Positions 45,751 through 57,941 of a stretch of DNA of 64,000 nt are shown piece by piece. Each line of letters opens with the position of its first letter. The first letter of the stretch is position 1. Both the position numbers and the translations under genes were made by a program. The notes under the pieces are model-generated. The model saw nothing but the letters and a program-made list of their open reading frames with translations. It was not told the origin of the DNA and ran no database searches. The DNA comes from Medicago truncatula (Eukaryota; Streptophyta; Magnoliopsida; Fabales; Fabaceae), in contig NC_053043.1 in the NCBI RefSeq assembly GCF_003473485.1, positions 15,033,001 through 15,097,000 of the forward strand. The letters run 5' to 3'.

Positions 45751-46084
45751 ATTTTAATATACAATATTTAATATATGAGGAGTGATATTTGAACAACCAT
45801 TTGAGGCAACTTTTGATGACAACTTTTTTTTTCTCTTTTTTTATTGGTTAAAAACATTCTCTCTTTTTATTGGTTAAAAACAATGGAGAGAGAAAATAAG
45901 AAGATATTACGAGTATGAAAGAAAAAGTTATGAGAGTTGGAACTTTGTCTGGATAATCAAAATTGTTGGGCGCTAAAGATTTTTCACCAACAAGCTTATC
46001 TCCTCATTCCACACCGCAAACACTATGTCACTATCTGGTTATCTCCAACACAACAACACTCACATTGAACTCTCAAAATCACCC
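45751..46084 (+). promoter_or_regulatory. Upstream region of mTERF copy D
   Basis: TTATTGGTTAAAAACA occurs twice 25-26 bp apart (45841-45856 and about 45867-45882), each with an inverted CCAAT core. The leader CATCTCCAACACAACA-like block just before the ATG is shared with copy C. No TATA box was fixed. Confidence 0.35.
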
Positions 46085-47296
46085 ATGTCCAACAAATTGT
46101 TTTTCTCCCAGAATCTTGTTTTATGTCTCATCACAACTAAATCAACAACCTTAAAATTCAACAACCACTTCTCATTCCCACTTTCACTCAAATGCAGCAG
46201 CATCACAACATCTCAATCAGAATCAATCACACAACCTTTTGCTGTATCTTATCTTATCAACAATTTTGATTTCTCAACTGAATCAGCTCTCAAAGCTTTC
46301 AACCTCAGGCACGTTCGTTTCAATACCCCAGATAGGCCTGACTCAGTCATCAACTTCTTAAAAAGCTATGGCTTTTCAAACTCCAACATTCGCATCATCA
46401 TCAAAAAAGCACCTTGGTTACTTTCATCACAACCCCACAAAATGTTATTGCCAAAGTTTCAATTCTTTCTATCTGATGCTTCTTATTCCTCTGATATTAT
46501 TCCATTGTTAACTGCACACCCTAGAATTTTACAAGGTAGCTTGGAGAGACGAATAATCCCTTTTTTTGAATTATTAAGTAGGTACTTGAAAACCAACAAG
46601 GATATCATTGTTTGCTTAATTCGATATTGGACTGCATTTTCTACTAATCCCCATGACCGTATTGTGTCTAATATCAATTTGATGGTTGATTTTGGATTTT
46701 CTGATTCTACCATTGCTAGATTGCTTCGAACAAGGCCATCTATATTTGGTTCAAATGATATGATTAAGTTATTGGAGGAAATTAAGGGTTTAGGGTTTAA
46801 ACCTTCAACGACCGCTTTTGGGACTGCTTTGATGACCAAGCAATTGTTGGGTAACATACTTTGGGATAAGAAAGTTGACGTCTTTAAGAAATGGGGTTGG
46901 TCTGATGAAGATGTTATTCGAGTATTTAGGAGTCAGCCTGGTTTGATGTTGACTTCAATTGATAAGATTAATTTGGTGATGAGTTTTTGGGTTAATCAAA
47001 TGGGTTGGGATCCCTTGGCACTTACTAAAAATCCACTTATGTTTTCTTTTAGTTTACCTAAAAGGATCATTCCAAGAGCCTCAGTTTTGCAATTTCTTTT
47101 GATGAAAGGTTTGCGAAAGAAGAAGGCGAGCTTAGTTAGACCATTTGCTTATTCCGACGATATCTTCTTGAACAAGTATGTTTTCAGCTTTAAGGAGGAG
47201 TCTGATTATCTGTTGAAGCTATATAACGAAAAAATGAAACTTGCAAATGCAACGGAGAACAATGGGATGCCATCCACCAAATGTGTAATGCATTGA
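46085..47296 (+). CDS. mTERF: mTERF family protein, copy D, intact, 403 aa, single exon
   Basis: The ATG at 46085 gives MSNKLFFSQNL, as in copy C. An in-frame ATG at 46025 would add 20 residues not conserved in the other copies, so it is less likely. The N-terminus is serine/threonine-rich. The repeats include KAPWLLSSQPHKMLLPKF, FLSDASYSSDIIPLLTAHP, KLLEEIKGLGFKPST, KKWGWSDEDVIRVFRSQP and RIIPRASVLQFLLMKGL, ending ESDYLLKLYNEKMKLAN. It pairs with copy C as the most recent duplicate by coding sequence. Expected to act in mitochondria or plastids on organelle RNA or DNA; the target is unknown. Confidence 0.9.
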   Translation: MSNKLFFSQNLVLCLITTKSTTLKFNNHFSFPLSLKCSSITTSQSESITQPFAVSYLINNFDFSTESALKAFNLRHVRFNTPDRPDSVINFLKSYGFSNSNIRIIIKKAPWLLSSQPHKMLLPKFQFFLSDASYSSDIIPLLTAHPRILQGSLERRIIPFFELLSRYLKTNKDIIVCLIRYWTAFSTNPHDRIVSNINLMVDFGFSDSTIARLLRTRPSIFGSNDMIKLLEEIKGLGFKPSTTAFGTALMTKQLLGNILWDKKVDVFKKWGWSDEDVIRVFRSQPGLMLTSIDKINLVMSFWVNQMGWDPLALTKNPLMFSFSLPKRIIPRASVLQFLLMKGLRKKKASLVRPFAYSDDIFLNKYVFSFKEESDYLLKLYNEKMKLANATENNGMPSTKCVMH

Positions 47297-48360
47297 TCTT
47301 CTTCTTTTGTAATACATCCTTAGCTTATTCCTTCTTTGATTTGTAGTAGTTATACTTTCTAGGACAGGATAAGTGGTTAGTACTGTTGGAGTGTTTCATG
47401 TGCTAATTTGAACTACTGTTGGGTTTGTTATCATCAGCTCTAGTTGCAATTTTGATTCGTAGGTCTTGCATTTGGTATATTGTAGTTACAATTTCTTTAG
47501 ACCTTACACATGTGAAAGTTCAATTGATTTTGCATTTGTTCAGGGCATCTTTGTCTCATGATATTAGCTTTTCCTTGTTTATTTGGCCCAGGAATCCATA
47601 GTTTATACAAATTATATATTTGCAGGTTCTCACAATTTCATGATTAAAGATTTCAGCTTTAGACTTGTAAATGCATCTTTTAACTACTTTTCCTTTTGTT
47701 CTCCACGCATTGTCGTTTTAGGGGAACTTCTATCTTTTACGATTTAAGGGAGGTACTATAGTCTATTGTCATATGCGATGAGATTAAACAGATTGTGGCC
47801 TTGTTTTTTGAAAAAAAATAGCTGCAATGGTTCACTTTTTCACGATCACCTATTGGTCATATAGGTGATCATGAAGGCATGAAGTATTCTGAAAAAGCTG
47901 ACATTGATTAGGGAATAGTCAAGTCATTCTCAAATCCCTGATGCGCTTCTTTCTGGTATGAATTATTTAGATTTTGATTGGTGATGTATTAAGCAACGGT
48001 GCAGCGACACATGCAGAAATTTATAGAGCAATGTTGCACCTCATTTTTCATGTAAAAAACAAAACTAACAATATGATGAAGGGGGATCATGGGAACAGAG
48101 TTGGTGAACAACAATATAGTTTATCAACAAGGGATCACGTATCCTTTAGCTTGCCATAGCATTTTCACTAATTTCCTTTGCTTTAGTGAATCATTGTAAT
48201 TGATTGTAGGCTATTTAGTCAACTTTGATTGAATGAAAAAGGCGAGCAAGAATTAAGTCACATTTTCCCTCTGTCAAATTCTCCTTCTTTCTTGAGTTCT
48301 GCTATACTCTAAATAGCAACTTTCTGAGTCTTGTCACCTTCCCATTGTTTGATGAGTTTA
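47297..48360 (+). repeat. Partial copy of the mTERF 3' flank
   Basis: Blocks match the flank of copy C (e.g. TTTAGACTTGTAAATGCATC, TTGCCATAGCATTTTCACTA), with deletions: the RTE tail and about 150 bp beside it are missing. No gene inside. Confidence 0.7.
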
Positions 48361-49582
48361 TTGCATTTTATAGACTACAGCTTTACATGTTTGATCAAAC
48401 TATCTAAGGCATAAAAAAACAATAATTTAGGAAGAATCCTTGATTCATACATTGTGTCACATATATACCAAGCAAAGAGCAAAAAAATTCCAGGTTCCTT
48501 CTCTTTTGAAATCACAAACAGGTATTATGAAGTAATGACAATTCATTGTAATATAATAGACAGTGTCCAAACAGTGCGTACAAAACAATGCATACAAAAC
48601 ATTAAGAAAGAATGAATGATAAGAACACAAACTCTCAAGGATCAACCAATCCCCTTTGTCTATTTCACAAAAACAACATAAGTCAAGGCCATTAAAAAAA
48701 AGAGCTTATGTAACATTGCAAGGGGTTCTATATCATCCTTAAAAAAAACTCTAAATTTTCTAAAATCAAATCCTAATGAATTGAAGATAGTTCAAAAAGG
48801 TTTGTTATGATTTGTTCACTATTTTCATTGAAATTTTGATTTTTAATTTTTTATTATGATTTGTTCTCTTTCCTATAAGCATTTCAATCATTCCAACAAA
48901 AAAAAAAGATAAAGTAAAACAAAAACCTTATGATGACACGTTCATGGCAGGTTGACAACGGCGACGACCAGTGGTGAATGGAAAGCTTATGATGATGGTG
49001 GTGGGTTTTGTTTTGTTTTAAAGTGGAAGGAAGAAGAAGGGCATGTGATTTTGTTTTCTCCTCTCACAATTTTTATTTATTTTTTGTTATTTTATTTTAG
49101 TTTTTTTTTTCTTTTCAAAAAGGTATCACTTGACACACTTTGATTGGCTAATGGTACACGACACTGGTGCCTTAATGGTACGCAAACAAGTGAAGTCTGG
49201 TCGAATCACTCCTTCAAAAGGAGCCAAATGCACATGTCATTGACCAATCAGGTGGTGCCACATGACACACCTATTTTTTATAATAAAAAACAGTAAATGG
49301 TCACTTTGGTCCACGACCCTGTACCTCGTTGTCACAATGGTCATGACTCAGGATTTAATGCAACACAACATCTGTTTGTCAAAGCGGCAAAACAAGCTCA
49401 ATCACACGTTTGAGTTGATGTTGCTAATTGTAGCTTCCTAAAAATCAAGTTGGTTTTGCATTGGGACGCGATAAAGAGACAAAAAACGCTGATCTACTCA
49501 CAGCAATAGTCGATTTAATGTAAAATAGTCCCTACATATGTATATATGTTATTGGTTTAATCCATGACGTTGAAAATTTCTT
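48361..49582. other. No supported gene
   Basis: Short frames only. The segment 49290-49400 resembles dispersed repeat DNA (GGTCACTTTGGTCCACGACC) but no element end could be set. Confidence 0.4.
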
Positions 49583-49897
49583 GGCTTAATAGCAGTTTTA
49601 GCCCCCTAACTTTTCGAAAGTTGTGATTTTGGCATCCGAAGAAAAAAAACTACAAAACCGCCCCTAAATTTTGCATTTGTGGCAGTTTTGGCCCCCCAAG
49701 GCCAAATTTGACTCAGTCTACGCTGACATGGCACCCTAATTGAGGTGCCACGTGTTTTTTTTTTTTACCAAAAATTGGTCTTGGGGGGCCAAAATTGCTA
49801 CAGTTACAAAACTTAGGGGACGGTTTTGTAGTTTTTTTCTTAGGGGGTCAAAATCACAACTTCTTGAAAGTTAGGGGGCCAAAACTGCTATTAAGCC
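49583..49897. mobile_element. Mutator-like MITE (315 bp) with exact 9-bp duplication
   Basis: Starts GGCTTAATAGCAGTTTTAGC and ends with CCAAAACTGCTATTAAGCC. AAATTTCTT is duplicated exactly at 49574-49582 and 49898-49906. It is related to the element at 9.93 kb (same GGCCCCC, GGCAGTTTTGGCC and ACGCTGAC..GGCAC blocks) but has much shorter arms. Confidence 0.9.
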
Positions 49898-49954
49898 AAA
49901 TTTCTTTTTAACAACCCAAAACATTTATCACCTCATCAATTAATTTTTTTTTTA

Positions 49955-50118
49955 GGCTTAATTGCACTTTTGGCCCTCTATCTTTTTAAAAGTTGCGATT
50001 TTAGCTCCCTAACTAATTAAAATACAAAACAACCCTCTATGTATTGGATAGGGGCCAAAAGTAGCCTTGTGGACCAAAACTGCCAAAGATCCAATACATA
50101 GGGGGCTGTTTTGTATTC
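49955..50118. mobile_element. Truncated MITE of the same family, joined to mTERF copy E
   Basis: The left arm GGCTTAATTGCACTTTTGGC onwards matches the element at 9.93 kb. The right arm is present only as far as GGGGGCTGTTTTGTATT and then passes directly into mTERF coding sequence. The missing right end marks a deletion or recombination breakpoint at about 50118. Confidence 0.75.
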
Positions 50119-51346
50119 AAATTACTCACAAACACTCAGATTCCTTACCACTACCACCACCACTTCAAACCCATTCATCGTATCCTACCTCATTGACAAA
50201 TTCGGTTTCTCACATGGATTTGCACTCAAAGCTTCCAAAGAGCTTTATTTCAAAACCTCACAAAAACCTGATTCAGTTCTCTACTTCTTCAAAAATCACA
50301 GTTTCACCGACTCAGACTTACGCAGTATCATCAAAAGGGTACCATGGATTCTTTCCTGCAATACCCACAAAACGATTCTCCCAAAGTTTCAATTTTTACT
50401 CTCCAAAGGCGCTTCTACTTCTGACATTGTCCACATGGTTAGAGGTAACCCTAGGTTCTTGGAATTAAGCTTGAAGAATCATCAAATTAAGTTTGAATTT
50501 TTTCTATCCAAAGGTGCTTCTTCATCTCATATTGTTTCATTGTTAACTACATACCCTCAAATTTTACAAACTAGCTTTGAGAATCGAATAATCCCTCTTT
50601 TTAAATTGCTAACAAGGTTCTTTAAAACTAACAAGGATACTATTGTTTGCTTAATTCAACATTCGAAATGGGTTACTAGTCATCCCCATCACCTTATTGT
50701 GGCTAGTATCAATCTGATTTCTGATTTTGGAGTTTCTGATTCTGTCATTGCTAGATTGCTTCAAAATAAGCCATCTATATTTGGTTCAAAGGATTTGATT
50801 AAGTCATTGGAGGAAGTTAAGAGTTTAGGGTTTGATCCTTCAACAGCTTCTTTTGGGGTTGCTTTGGTAGCCAAGAAAGGTATGAGTAAAAAACTTTGGG
50901 ATGAGAAAGTTGACACCTTTAAGAAATGGGGTTGGTCTGATGAAAATATTGTTGAAGCATTTAGGAGTCAACCTAATTTAATGTTGGTTTCAATTGATAA
51001 GATTAATTTGGTGATGAGTTTTTGGGTCAATCAATTGGATTGGAATTCATTGGAACTTGCTAAATTTCCAAATATGTTTTGTTATAGTTTACATAAAAGG
51101 ATCATTCCAAGAGCCTCAGTTTGGCAATTTCTTTTGATAAAAGGTTTGCGACAAAAGAATGCAAGCTTAGTTACACCATTTACATGTTCTGAGAATTCGT
51201 TCTTGAACAAGTTTGTTTTCAGCTTTAAGGAGGAGTCTGATTATCTCTTAAAGCTGCATGAGGAAAAAATGAAATTTGCAAATACAAAGAACATTGGCAT
51301 GCCATCCACCAAATGTGTAAGATTTTCATTTTCTTTTGTAATATAA
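50119..51346 (+). pseudogene. mTERF: mTERF family copy E: start lost, mosaic, extra repeat
   Basis: The frame is open from a stop at 50099-50101, but no ATG occurs until about residue 100, so start and presequence are gone at the MITE junction. The first 120 residues differ clearly from the other copies (KELYFKTSQKPDSVLYFFKN, KRVPWILSCNTHKTILPKF). Near 50485 the sequence switches to a standard copy (KFEFFLSKGASSSHIVSLL), which repeats a motif already present as FQFLLSKGASTSDIVHMV. This gives one surplus mTERF unit. The C-terminal half has KKWGWSDENIVEAFRSQP and is otherwise intact; the usual stop is changed and the frame runs five codons further. It might still be expressed from an upstream exon, but I see none. 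Confidence 0.75.
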
Positions 51347-53252
51347 CCTTATCTTGTTCCTTCTTTGATTTGAAGTACTATTCTTTCTAGGCCAGGATAA
51401 GGGGTTGGTATTGTTGGCTTGTTTCATTTACTAATTTGAAATACTGTTATTTTTTCGTTATAATCAATTTTAGTTACAATTTCGATGCATAGGTCTTCAT
51501 TTTGTATATTGTAGTTACAATTTCTTTAGACCTTGTACTGTTGTACATGTGAAAGTTCAAATGGTCTTGCATTTGGTCTGAGATTGCTTGACTCATGGTG
51601 TTAGTTCTTGTTTATTTGGCCCAAGAATCCATAGTGTATACAAATTACATATGCAGATTCTCCAATCTCAATTTCATGATTATAGCTTTCATCTTTAGAC
51701 TTGTAAATGCATCCTTTAACTACTTTTGCTTTTGTTCTGTACACATTGTCATTTTAAGGGAACTTCTATCGTTTAAGATTTATGGGAGTTACTATTGTAT
51801 ATTGCTCATATAGTCATATGCAATGAGATTAAACAGATTTGTGGTCTTTTTTAAACCAATCACAGGTTAACTCTCATCCGATCTGCTTGTTGGGTCGCTC
51901 AGAGAGGAAGGAAGCAATCTGTTTAGAAAGTGGAGGCCACTAACTCACTAAGAGCCTAGTTTATGATTTACTTAAAGCATGATTTGTAAAGAGGTTAATG
52001 GAAAATGTGTAAACAGTCACAGGTCAGAGTCCTAGGTGAAGATGTTCTGCTGGTTGCCATCGAACCAGTGCTTGCCCATGGTATGAAAAACTGATGGAAA
52101 TTGTCATTGATTGGGGATTTCATATATCAATTGGATCTAAATATAGACGGCAATAGTCAAATCCTTCTCTAATCCCTGATGTTGTTCTTCCTGGTACTCC
52201 ATACTTCAATTCATTGACTGTAGTCATCGAAGAGGAAGAGGATATGGACTCCGGCGGCAAGGGGAAAAATTTCTTGGGCAAAACAAGATAAGTTATATAA
52301 TGAAAATACGACTAATTTATGTTATCACTGGTATTTTTTTTCAATGTTGTTATCAGCCCATCACCAATTTTTTATTAAAATTTCGAGAAATTTTAGTGTA
52401 TAAAATATTTAGATTTTTATTAGGTAATGTATGAAAGACATAGTTTTTGATAGAACACTATGGCATCGTTTGATTCATGTAGCCGATGCAACTTAGTGGG
52501 ATAAGGCTTGGTTGTTGTTGTTGTTGTTGTGTTGATGTTTGAAACAAGGGTGCAGCATTACATGCAGAAACGTAAAGACCAATGTTGCGCCTCATTTGAC
52601 ATGTAAAAAACAAAACCAACAAAATGATGAAGGGGGATCATGGGAACAGGGTTGATGAACAACAATATATTTATCAACAACGGATCACGTTTCCTCTAGC
52701 TTGCCATATCATTTTCACTAATTTCCTTCGCTTTACATTCTGTTAGAACGGATTTGTCATTTTCCCTTGCTGCAATTTGATTCCATTTTTGTGTTATTCA
52801 TATCATGCGGATCAGTTGACATCTGGCTGTGATCATTGTAATTGATTGAAGACTATTTAATTTAGCCAACTTTGATTGAACGAAAAAGGCAAGCAAGAAT
52901 TAAGTCACATTTTCCCTCTGTCAAATTCTCTTTCTGTCTGGAGTTCTGTGTCTTATCACCTTCCCGTTGTATGATGGGTTTTGGTTGATTGCATTTTAAA
53001 GAGTACAGCTTTACATGTTACATGTTAAAGTGAAAACACGATATTATGTGCATACCATGTAGTTGATTGTGCAGTTTGTATATTTCTGATATATTATACG
53101 ATTAGATTTTTCACAGGTTATATGTTTGCTTTTGACTTGTTGAATGCATCTTTACCAAATTTCAGTTTGTAAATCTCTAAAAACTTAAAAGAGTTGTTTC
53201 TGTTATACATTTTGGAGGGACTGTGCATGTAATAAGACAAGTATATTAGCAT
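51336..53252 (+). repeat. 3' flank of copy E, sister of the copy C flank
   Basis: Matches 40802-42700 nearly base for base, with small indels (e.g. around 41960-51950 and at the TTG run). Homology ends after AAGTATATTAGCAT. No gene was recognised within it except the RTE tail. Confidence 0.85.
52431..52535 (+). mobile_element. RTE-clade LINE 3' tail with (TTG)n, duplicated copy
   Basis: Same remnant as at 41.9 kb, with a longer and purer TTG run. It was carried along with the flank, so it is older than the duplication. Confidence 0.65.
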
Positions 53253-53699
53253 TATAGTTGATTGAAAGTTTGTATGGTTATTTGTTCAAATTTCACTTTA
53301 TATGAAAACCTTAGCTTGGGAGTTCAATTGAGAACTCAAATTGAATCCTATTGTAAAAGATGCAGAAATTGTTATAATGAGGTCTATAATCAAGTTGAAT
53401 CAAGTGAACATTCACAAATTGAAGTTGAAACCTTTAAAACCAAAAAAGGCTAAGTGACAATTGATACTTGTTTGATAGTGCATGATCATGCTTTTAGATT
53501 AGTTATTAATTCTCATAATTCTCTCTCTTTGACGCTGGGAGGGTGTTTGTTCGTTTTCTTTGTTACATAAAAGTTAATGGGTTTATAAAACTAAGCAAAC
53601 CTTCTGATTTATTTAACTTATGAGAAACCTATGAGTCTGAGTTCAAATTTCACTGTCAATGTGAGAGTATGATAAGTCAATAATTAGTTGGTTTTAAGT
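53253..53699. other. No supported gene
   Basis: AT-rich. A 63-codon frame at 53262 has no recognisable domain. Confidence 0.4.
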
Positions 53700-54330
53700 G
53701 TTTATTTTATTAAGATTTTATGTGTTTTTAATTACTTTATAGAACTTTACTACTTCAATTTGGTTGTTATTTAATTTCAGGAACAAATATGGTGAAAGAT
53801 TGAGTCTTGGAGCAAAAGAAAGGTTTTTGGAGCATGGTTAAGGAATGGAAGGATCTGGAGCATGATTTGGGTCGATTGAGACCAAAAATATGAAGATCCT
53901 ATGCAAAAATATCAGGCACAGTCGTGTCTGACAAAGACCAGACCGTGCTCCCAATGGCTGTTCAAACGTGCATATTCCAGGGAGGTTGGCACGGTCCGTG
54001 CCTGCACAAGCACGGTCGTGCGCGACCTCCAGCTCCCGTTTGCTGCTTTTGCCTTGAAGACAGGCATGGTCCGCTGCTATTTTGTTATATTTTTAGACCT
54101 AAAAGCCCATGGGTTGCTTGCTATGTAATTTTTATGCCTTTTTTTAGGGCTTAAGTTAGCTTTTAGGCTATAAATAGAGCAGCCACCATACCTTATGATT
54201 CATCTTTTGTTCTTGGGAATTTTATGTGACAACTATTTCATTAATAAAAGTTCTTACTTTTCTTATTTTTTTATTATTCTTGTTATTTACTTTCATTGTC
54301 ATTGTCATTCTAGTCCACAGAGTACATTGG
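53700..54330 (+). mobile_element. LTR-like fragment
   Basis: A GC-richer block with repeated GCACGGTC-type words (53915-54030) leads to TATAAATAGAGC (54171-54182) and AATAAAAG 70 bp later (54243). This is the U3-R layout of many plant LTRs, perhaps Athila-like. Neither end nor a partner LTR was found. Two overlapping frames here open without domains. Confidence 0.4.
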
Positions 54331-55466
54331 AATGAATTTCAACATGTTTGTTTGATGTCATACAAATAAAAGGATTCAAATTCTTATGAAAGATACGAAA
54401 TGTGATTCATTGCATCCACGCGATAAAGACATCAATGGTAGCCTGATTTTGATCGTCCATAAAAAGTAGAAACATTGTGTTGCATGTAAAGTTGTGAATC
54501 GACCGGTTACTTTTATTTTTTGGTTCGAATGAATATACCGGTTATTAACTAAGCTTCTAAAAGAAGAGTGATGATGATAGATAAACACACATAGGTGGCA
54601 TATCACCTTATACACACACTCAAAAATAAATGAAGAACGATCTCTAGGAAGAGCAAAGATGACTATAAATATTATTGGGCGACATGTAATGACTCTGATT
54701 TTATTTTTCTTACAAAAATAAATGATATGCAGTTGTTCAAATTGATAGAGTATCAATACAATATAAATTCATTAAAATTAACTTGTCAAAAAAAAATTCA
54801 TTAAAATTAAAGGGGTGAATATGAGAACAAACACACATCATCCATGTCAATAGCATAAAATGACAGTACATATGCCTACAAATATGACTATATTCAAGCG
54901 ATCAAAATACTCATGTTTCCATATCTGCAACGTAAAAGTCATTTAATGAATCTGCACTTGATTAAATCTTATCATTCAACCTAAATCAAATAAACATCGC
55001 ACTAAGACGGAAAATAAAAAAAGCACACCGCACAAAGACGATAAACCAAAATAAATAGAGTCGCGCTAGACGATGAAATCGAAAAAACAAACGAAAGAAG
55101 ACTGAAAATATGTGAAAATCTTTTTTTTAACTTCAAGAGAGAAAGAAAAAAAAAACATGGATGATTTTGCGTCAAAATTAGCCTTAAATCACTCCTCTTT
55201 AATAGTCAATAAAAAGAGAAGTTGTGACGGTTACGGTTTAAGAAAAGGGAAAGAGGGATAAAGAGAAAGTGACTCTGATTTTATTTTTTTTAAGACTCTC
55301 AAATATTATATCCCATATAATTGAATACTTACATATTTCTAATGATGAATTTGACAATTTTAGTTAAAATAAATTTGCAATATCTAGGCACATTTAATAA
55401 GAAGTCTTTGCCTTATATTTTCTTATGTTACTTATCTTTTACTTTTGAAAAAATTAGGGAAGGGAA
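54331..55466. other. AT-rich DNA, no supported gene
   Basis: A minus-strand frame (54376-54756) has no ATG-led domain structure. ATTAAAATTAA-type short repeats only. Confidence 0.4.
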
Positions 55467-55675
55467 TTTTTTTTTGTGAAACTCAGTATCCGTCCCTAGG
55501 ACCGATTAATATTGGAACCGATCTCGCCGTCCATTAGAGAATGGTCAAATTGAAGTCATAGGAAAGGTTTGTATGGATCAAATCAAGACAAAAATTGATG
55601 GCACATAGAGATTCGAACATATGAACTAGAGATGAGCACACTCTAAGTCTCAAGTCTTCATCACTAGGTCAACCT
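55467..55675 (-). mobile_element. tRNA-derived SINE with poly(A) tail
   Basis: On the minus strand a box A-like TGACCTAGTGATGAAG (55671-55656) and a box B-like GTTCGAATC (55618-55610) lie at normal pol III spacing. The element ends in an A run (T run 55467-55475 on the plus strand). About 200 bp, the usual size of legume SINEs. Target duplication not found. Confidence 0.6.
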
Positions 55676-57888
55676 ACAAAGGTTAGTATAAATTATTATT
55701 AACAAAGGCCTTAATGACCATTTTACAACGATTCCACATGAGATTGAAGCATTTTGCAACCATATTACAACCCTAAGCAAAATAAAATTATGGAGTAATA
55801 CGTTAAATATCCCTAGTAATGTGTAGAAAGTGTGTTTTTATAGGACTACTAGATCGCACTCCCGTGCTTCGCACGGGTCAATGGTGAACACAATAAATTA
55901 ATTAAACATGAAAATATTGTCATTTTTTCTAACTAAAGTTAAAGTCTACCGTGTAGCCTTTATGTATAGGGTGGCGATAAAGTGCATAGAACAATGCACA
56001 TATTTATGTATAGATGTAGCCTTTATGTATACTAAATAGATTCATTACAAAAACTAATAGTTCTGGCGATATTCGAAAGTTTTGAAAACAAACGTGTAAA
56101 ATATAATACATCTATTAACATCAAATTTCAAGGTTGAAGAAGCTTCATGTTTGCATTCTAATTCCTCAAAAATCAAGAAAAAAAGAATGAAAGCACTAAT
56201 TAAAAATGACATGGGTTAAAAAGTGGGTTCTTTTTCGGACAGTAGATAATAGATATAGAACTTTTGAGCAGCAGCTTGCTTTCAAGGTTTCTTACGATAA
56301 AACTTGAACTCGTTCTCCCTTCCATAGACATGCTTTTAGATCTGAAAGAATATATATAGAAAGATTTGTCAAAATGTAATCATATATAACAGAGGAAAAT
56401 TCTTTTATATTATAACATGATGATTTGAAATAAATAATTAACAATTTACTCCATCTTAGTGAATTTTGATGAGATGAATTTATACATCATAATCAATAGA
56501 GATAAAACTCTAGTGCTTATCATAAAGATTACAGTGAAGTGGTGCAGCTAGTATCTCACATAACCATATCAACATGTTTTTTTGCATCCCTTGATCTTAA
56601 AAACAACACCTATAACTCATTCTTTCAAGGTAAAGAGTTTAAGAGTTGGTATAGATTCTACACTTGAACATGTAGAATGTAGAAATCACATAAAATTACA
56701 CTAACGGCCCTAACAGAGTACAATTACATTTAGCAAAACTAATCACAACATTTATGAGTAATTTAATGCAGAAATAACATGTATTGTCAACTTTGACATA
56801 TTATAAATCTAATTTGACCAAATCATATTTAACCACTCTTGTGTCTCAAACTACCAAACTTTGCTTAAAAGATCAAACTATTTAATATAGACGTAAACTA
56901 ATTGTTATTAAGAACTTGATAATATAGAAATGATGCAGAAAAAGTATTTTTAAAGCCTTTTTAATGTTACTATGTTAAAAGACATATTGCCTTTACTTTT
57001 TACTCTTTTAAATCTGAAAAAAGACATATATTAACTTCAAATAATGATGTGCACTCCCTGATTTAAAAACAAATGTTAATTCACTATACTTGACATAGTT
57101 TCAAATTGGAATTGGTTCCATTTGGATGTTGAACTGCACAAATCAATGAATTTGCAAACTAATTAATTTCAAGCATTCTCTAAATGCAGATCAAAACTTC
57201 AGGTTTTCATTACTTTAACTATTGTAAAATATACTTCAAGAAAACATAGGTAATCTATAGCTGCAAAAATAGTTCCGAAATGGCTTCAAAAATAGTTTAA
57301 GAATGAGATTGATTAATTTCCTAATTTGCTATGTAGCTTTTTCAACTTTAGTTCCATGTCATTAAAAGCATAAGACACATCTTTATATCAATATTGCAGC
57401 ATGTTGTTATGTGTAAAACTATTGTTATCTGAAAAATCTAATTAGGAAAATTTCTTAAAATAAATCCATGCTCAAGCAGTTAAACACATAATTCAAAAAA
57501 AAATTACTGGAATTCCCTGCCCAAAACAGTCATAGCTAAACTAAACACATCTCAGCCATGATAGTCCTAGAACTTCCTGCCTAAATATGTACCAAACTAT
57601 ATATAGTTCACATTAAAACAATTAATCATTACTTTCAAACACATCTCAACCACGAAAGTCAAGTAATGAATTTGTAATTAATTAGCTACCTGCACGATGA
57701 TTTCATTTTTTAGAGCTTTAAACTCAGTAGCAACGCATTTAGGGAGAGGATCATCGTCACAGGCTTCAACATGGGGATGCCAAGTTTGGTGATTCAACTG
57801 TTATGCGCGAGGTTTCAACCTACGTAACCCGAAATAATACTTAAACACACATTGTTACACACAATAATTGTATATGAAAACATATAGA

Positions 57889-57936
57889 GGGTGAGAGAGA
57901 GAGAGAGAGGGAGAGAGAGGGAGAGAGAGAGAGAGG
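57889..57936. repeat. (GA)n microsatellite
   Basis: GA-rich run with a few GG interruptions. On the minus strand it follows the donor of the B3-like exon as a CT tract. Confidence 0.9.
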
Positions 57937-57941
57937 CTTAC

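Noticed and set aside
45293-45771. Plus-strand frames over the LINE
   Set aside because: Antisense shadows of the reverse transcriptase region.
46025-46084. Upstream ATG of mTERF copy D
   Set aside because: The added 20 residues correspond to untranslated leader in copy C, and the start at 46085 is the conserved one.
50067-50468. 133-codon frame over mTERF copy E
   Set aside because: Out-of-frame shadow of the mTERF sequence, starting inside MITE sequence.
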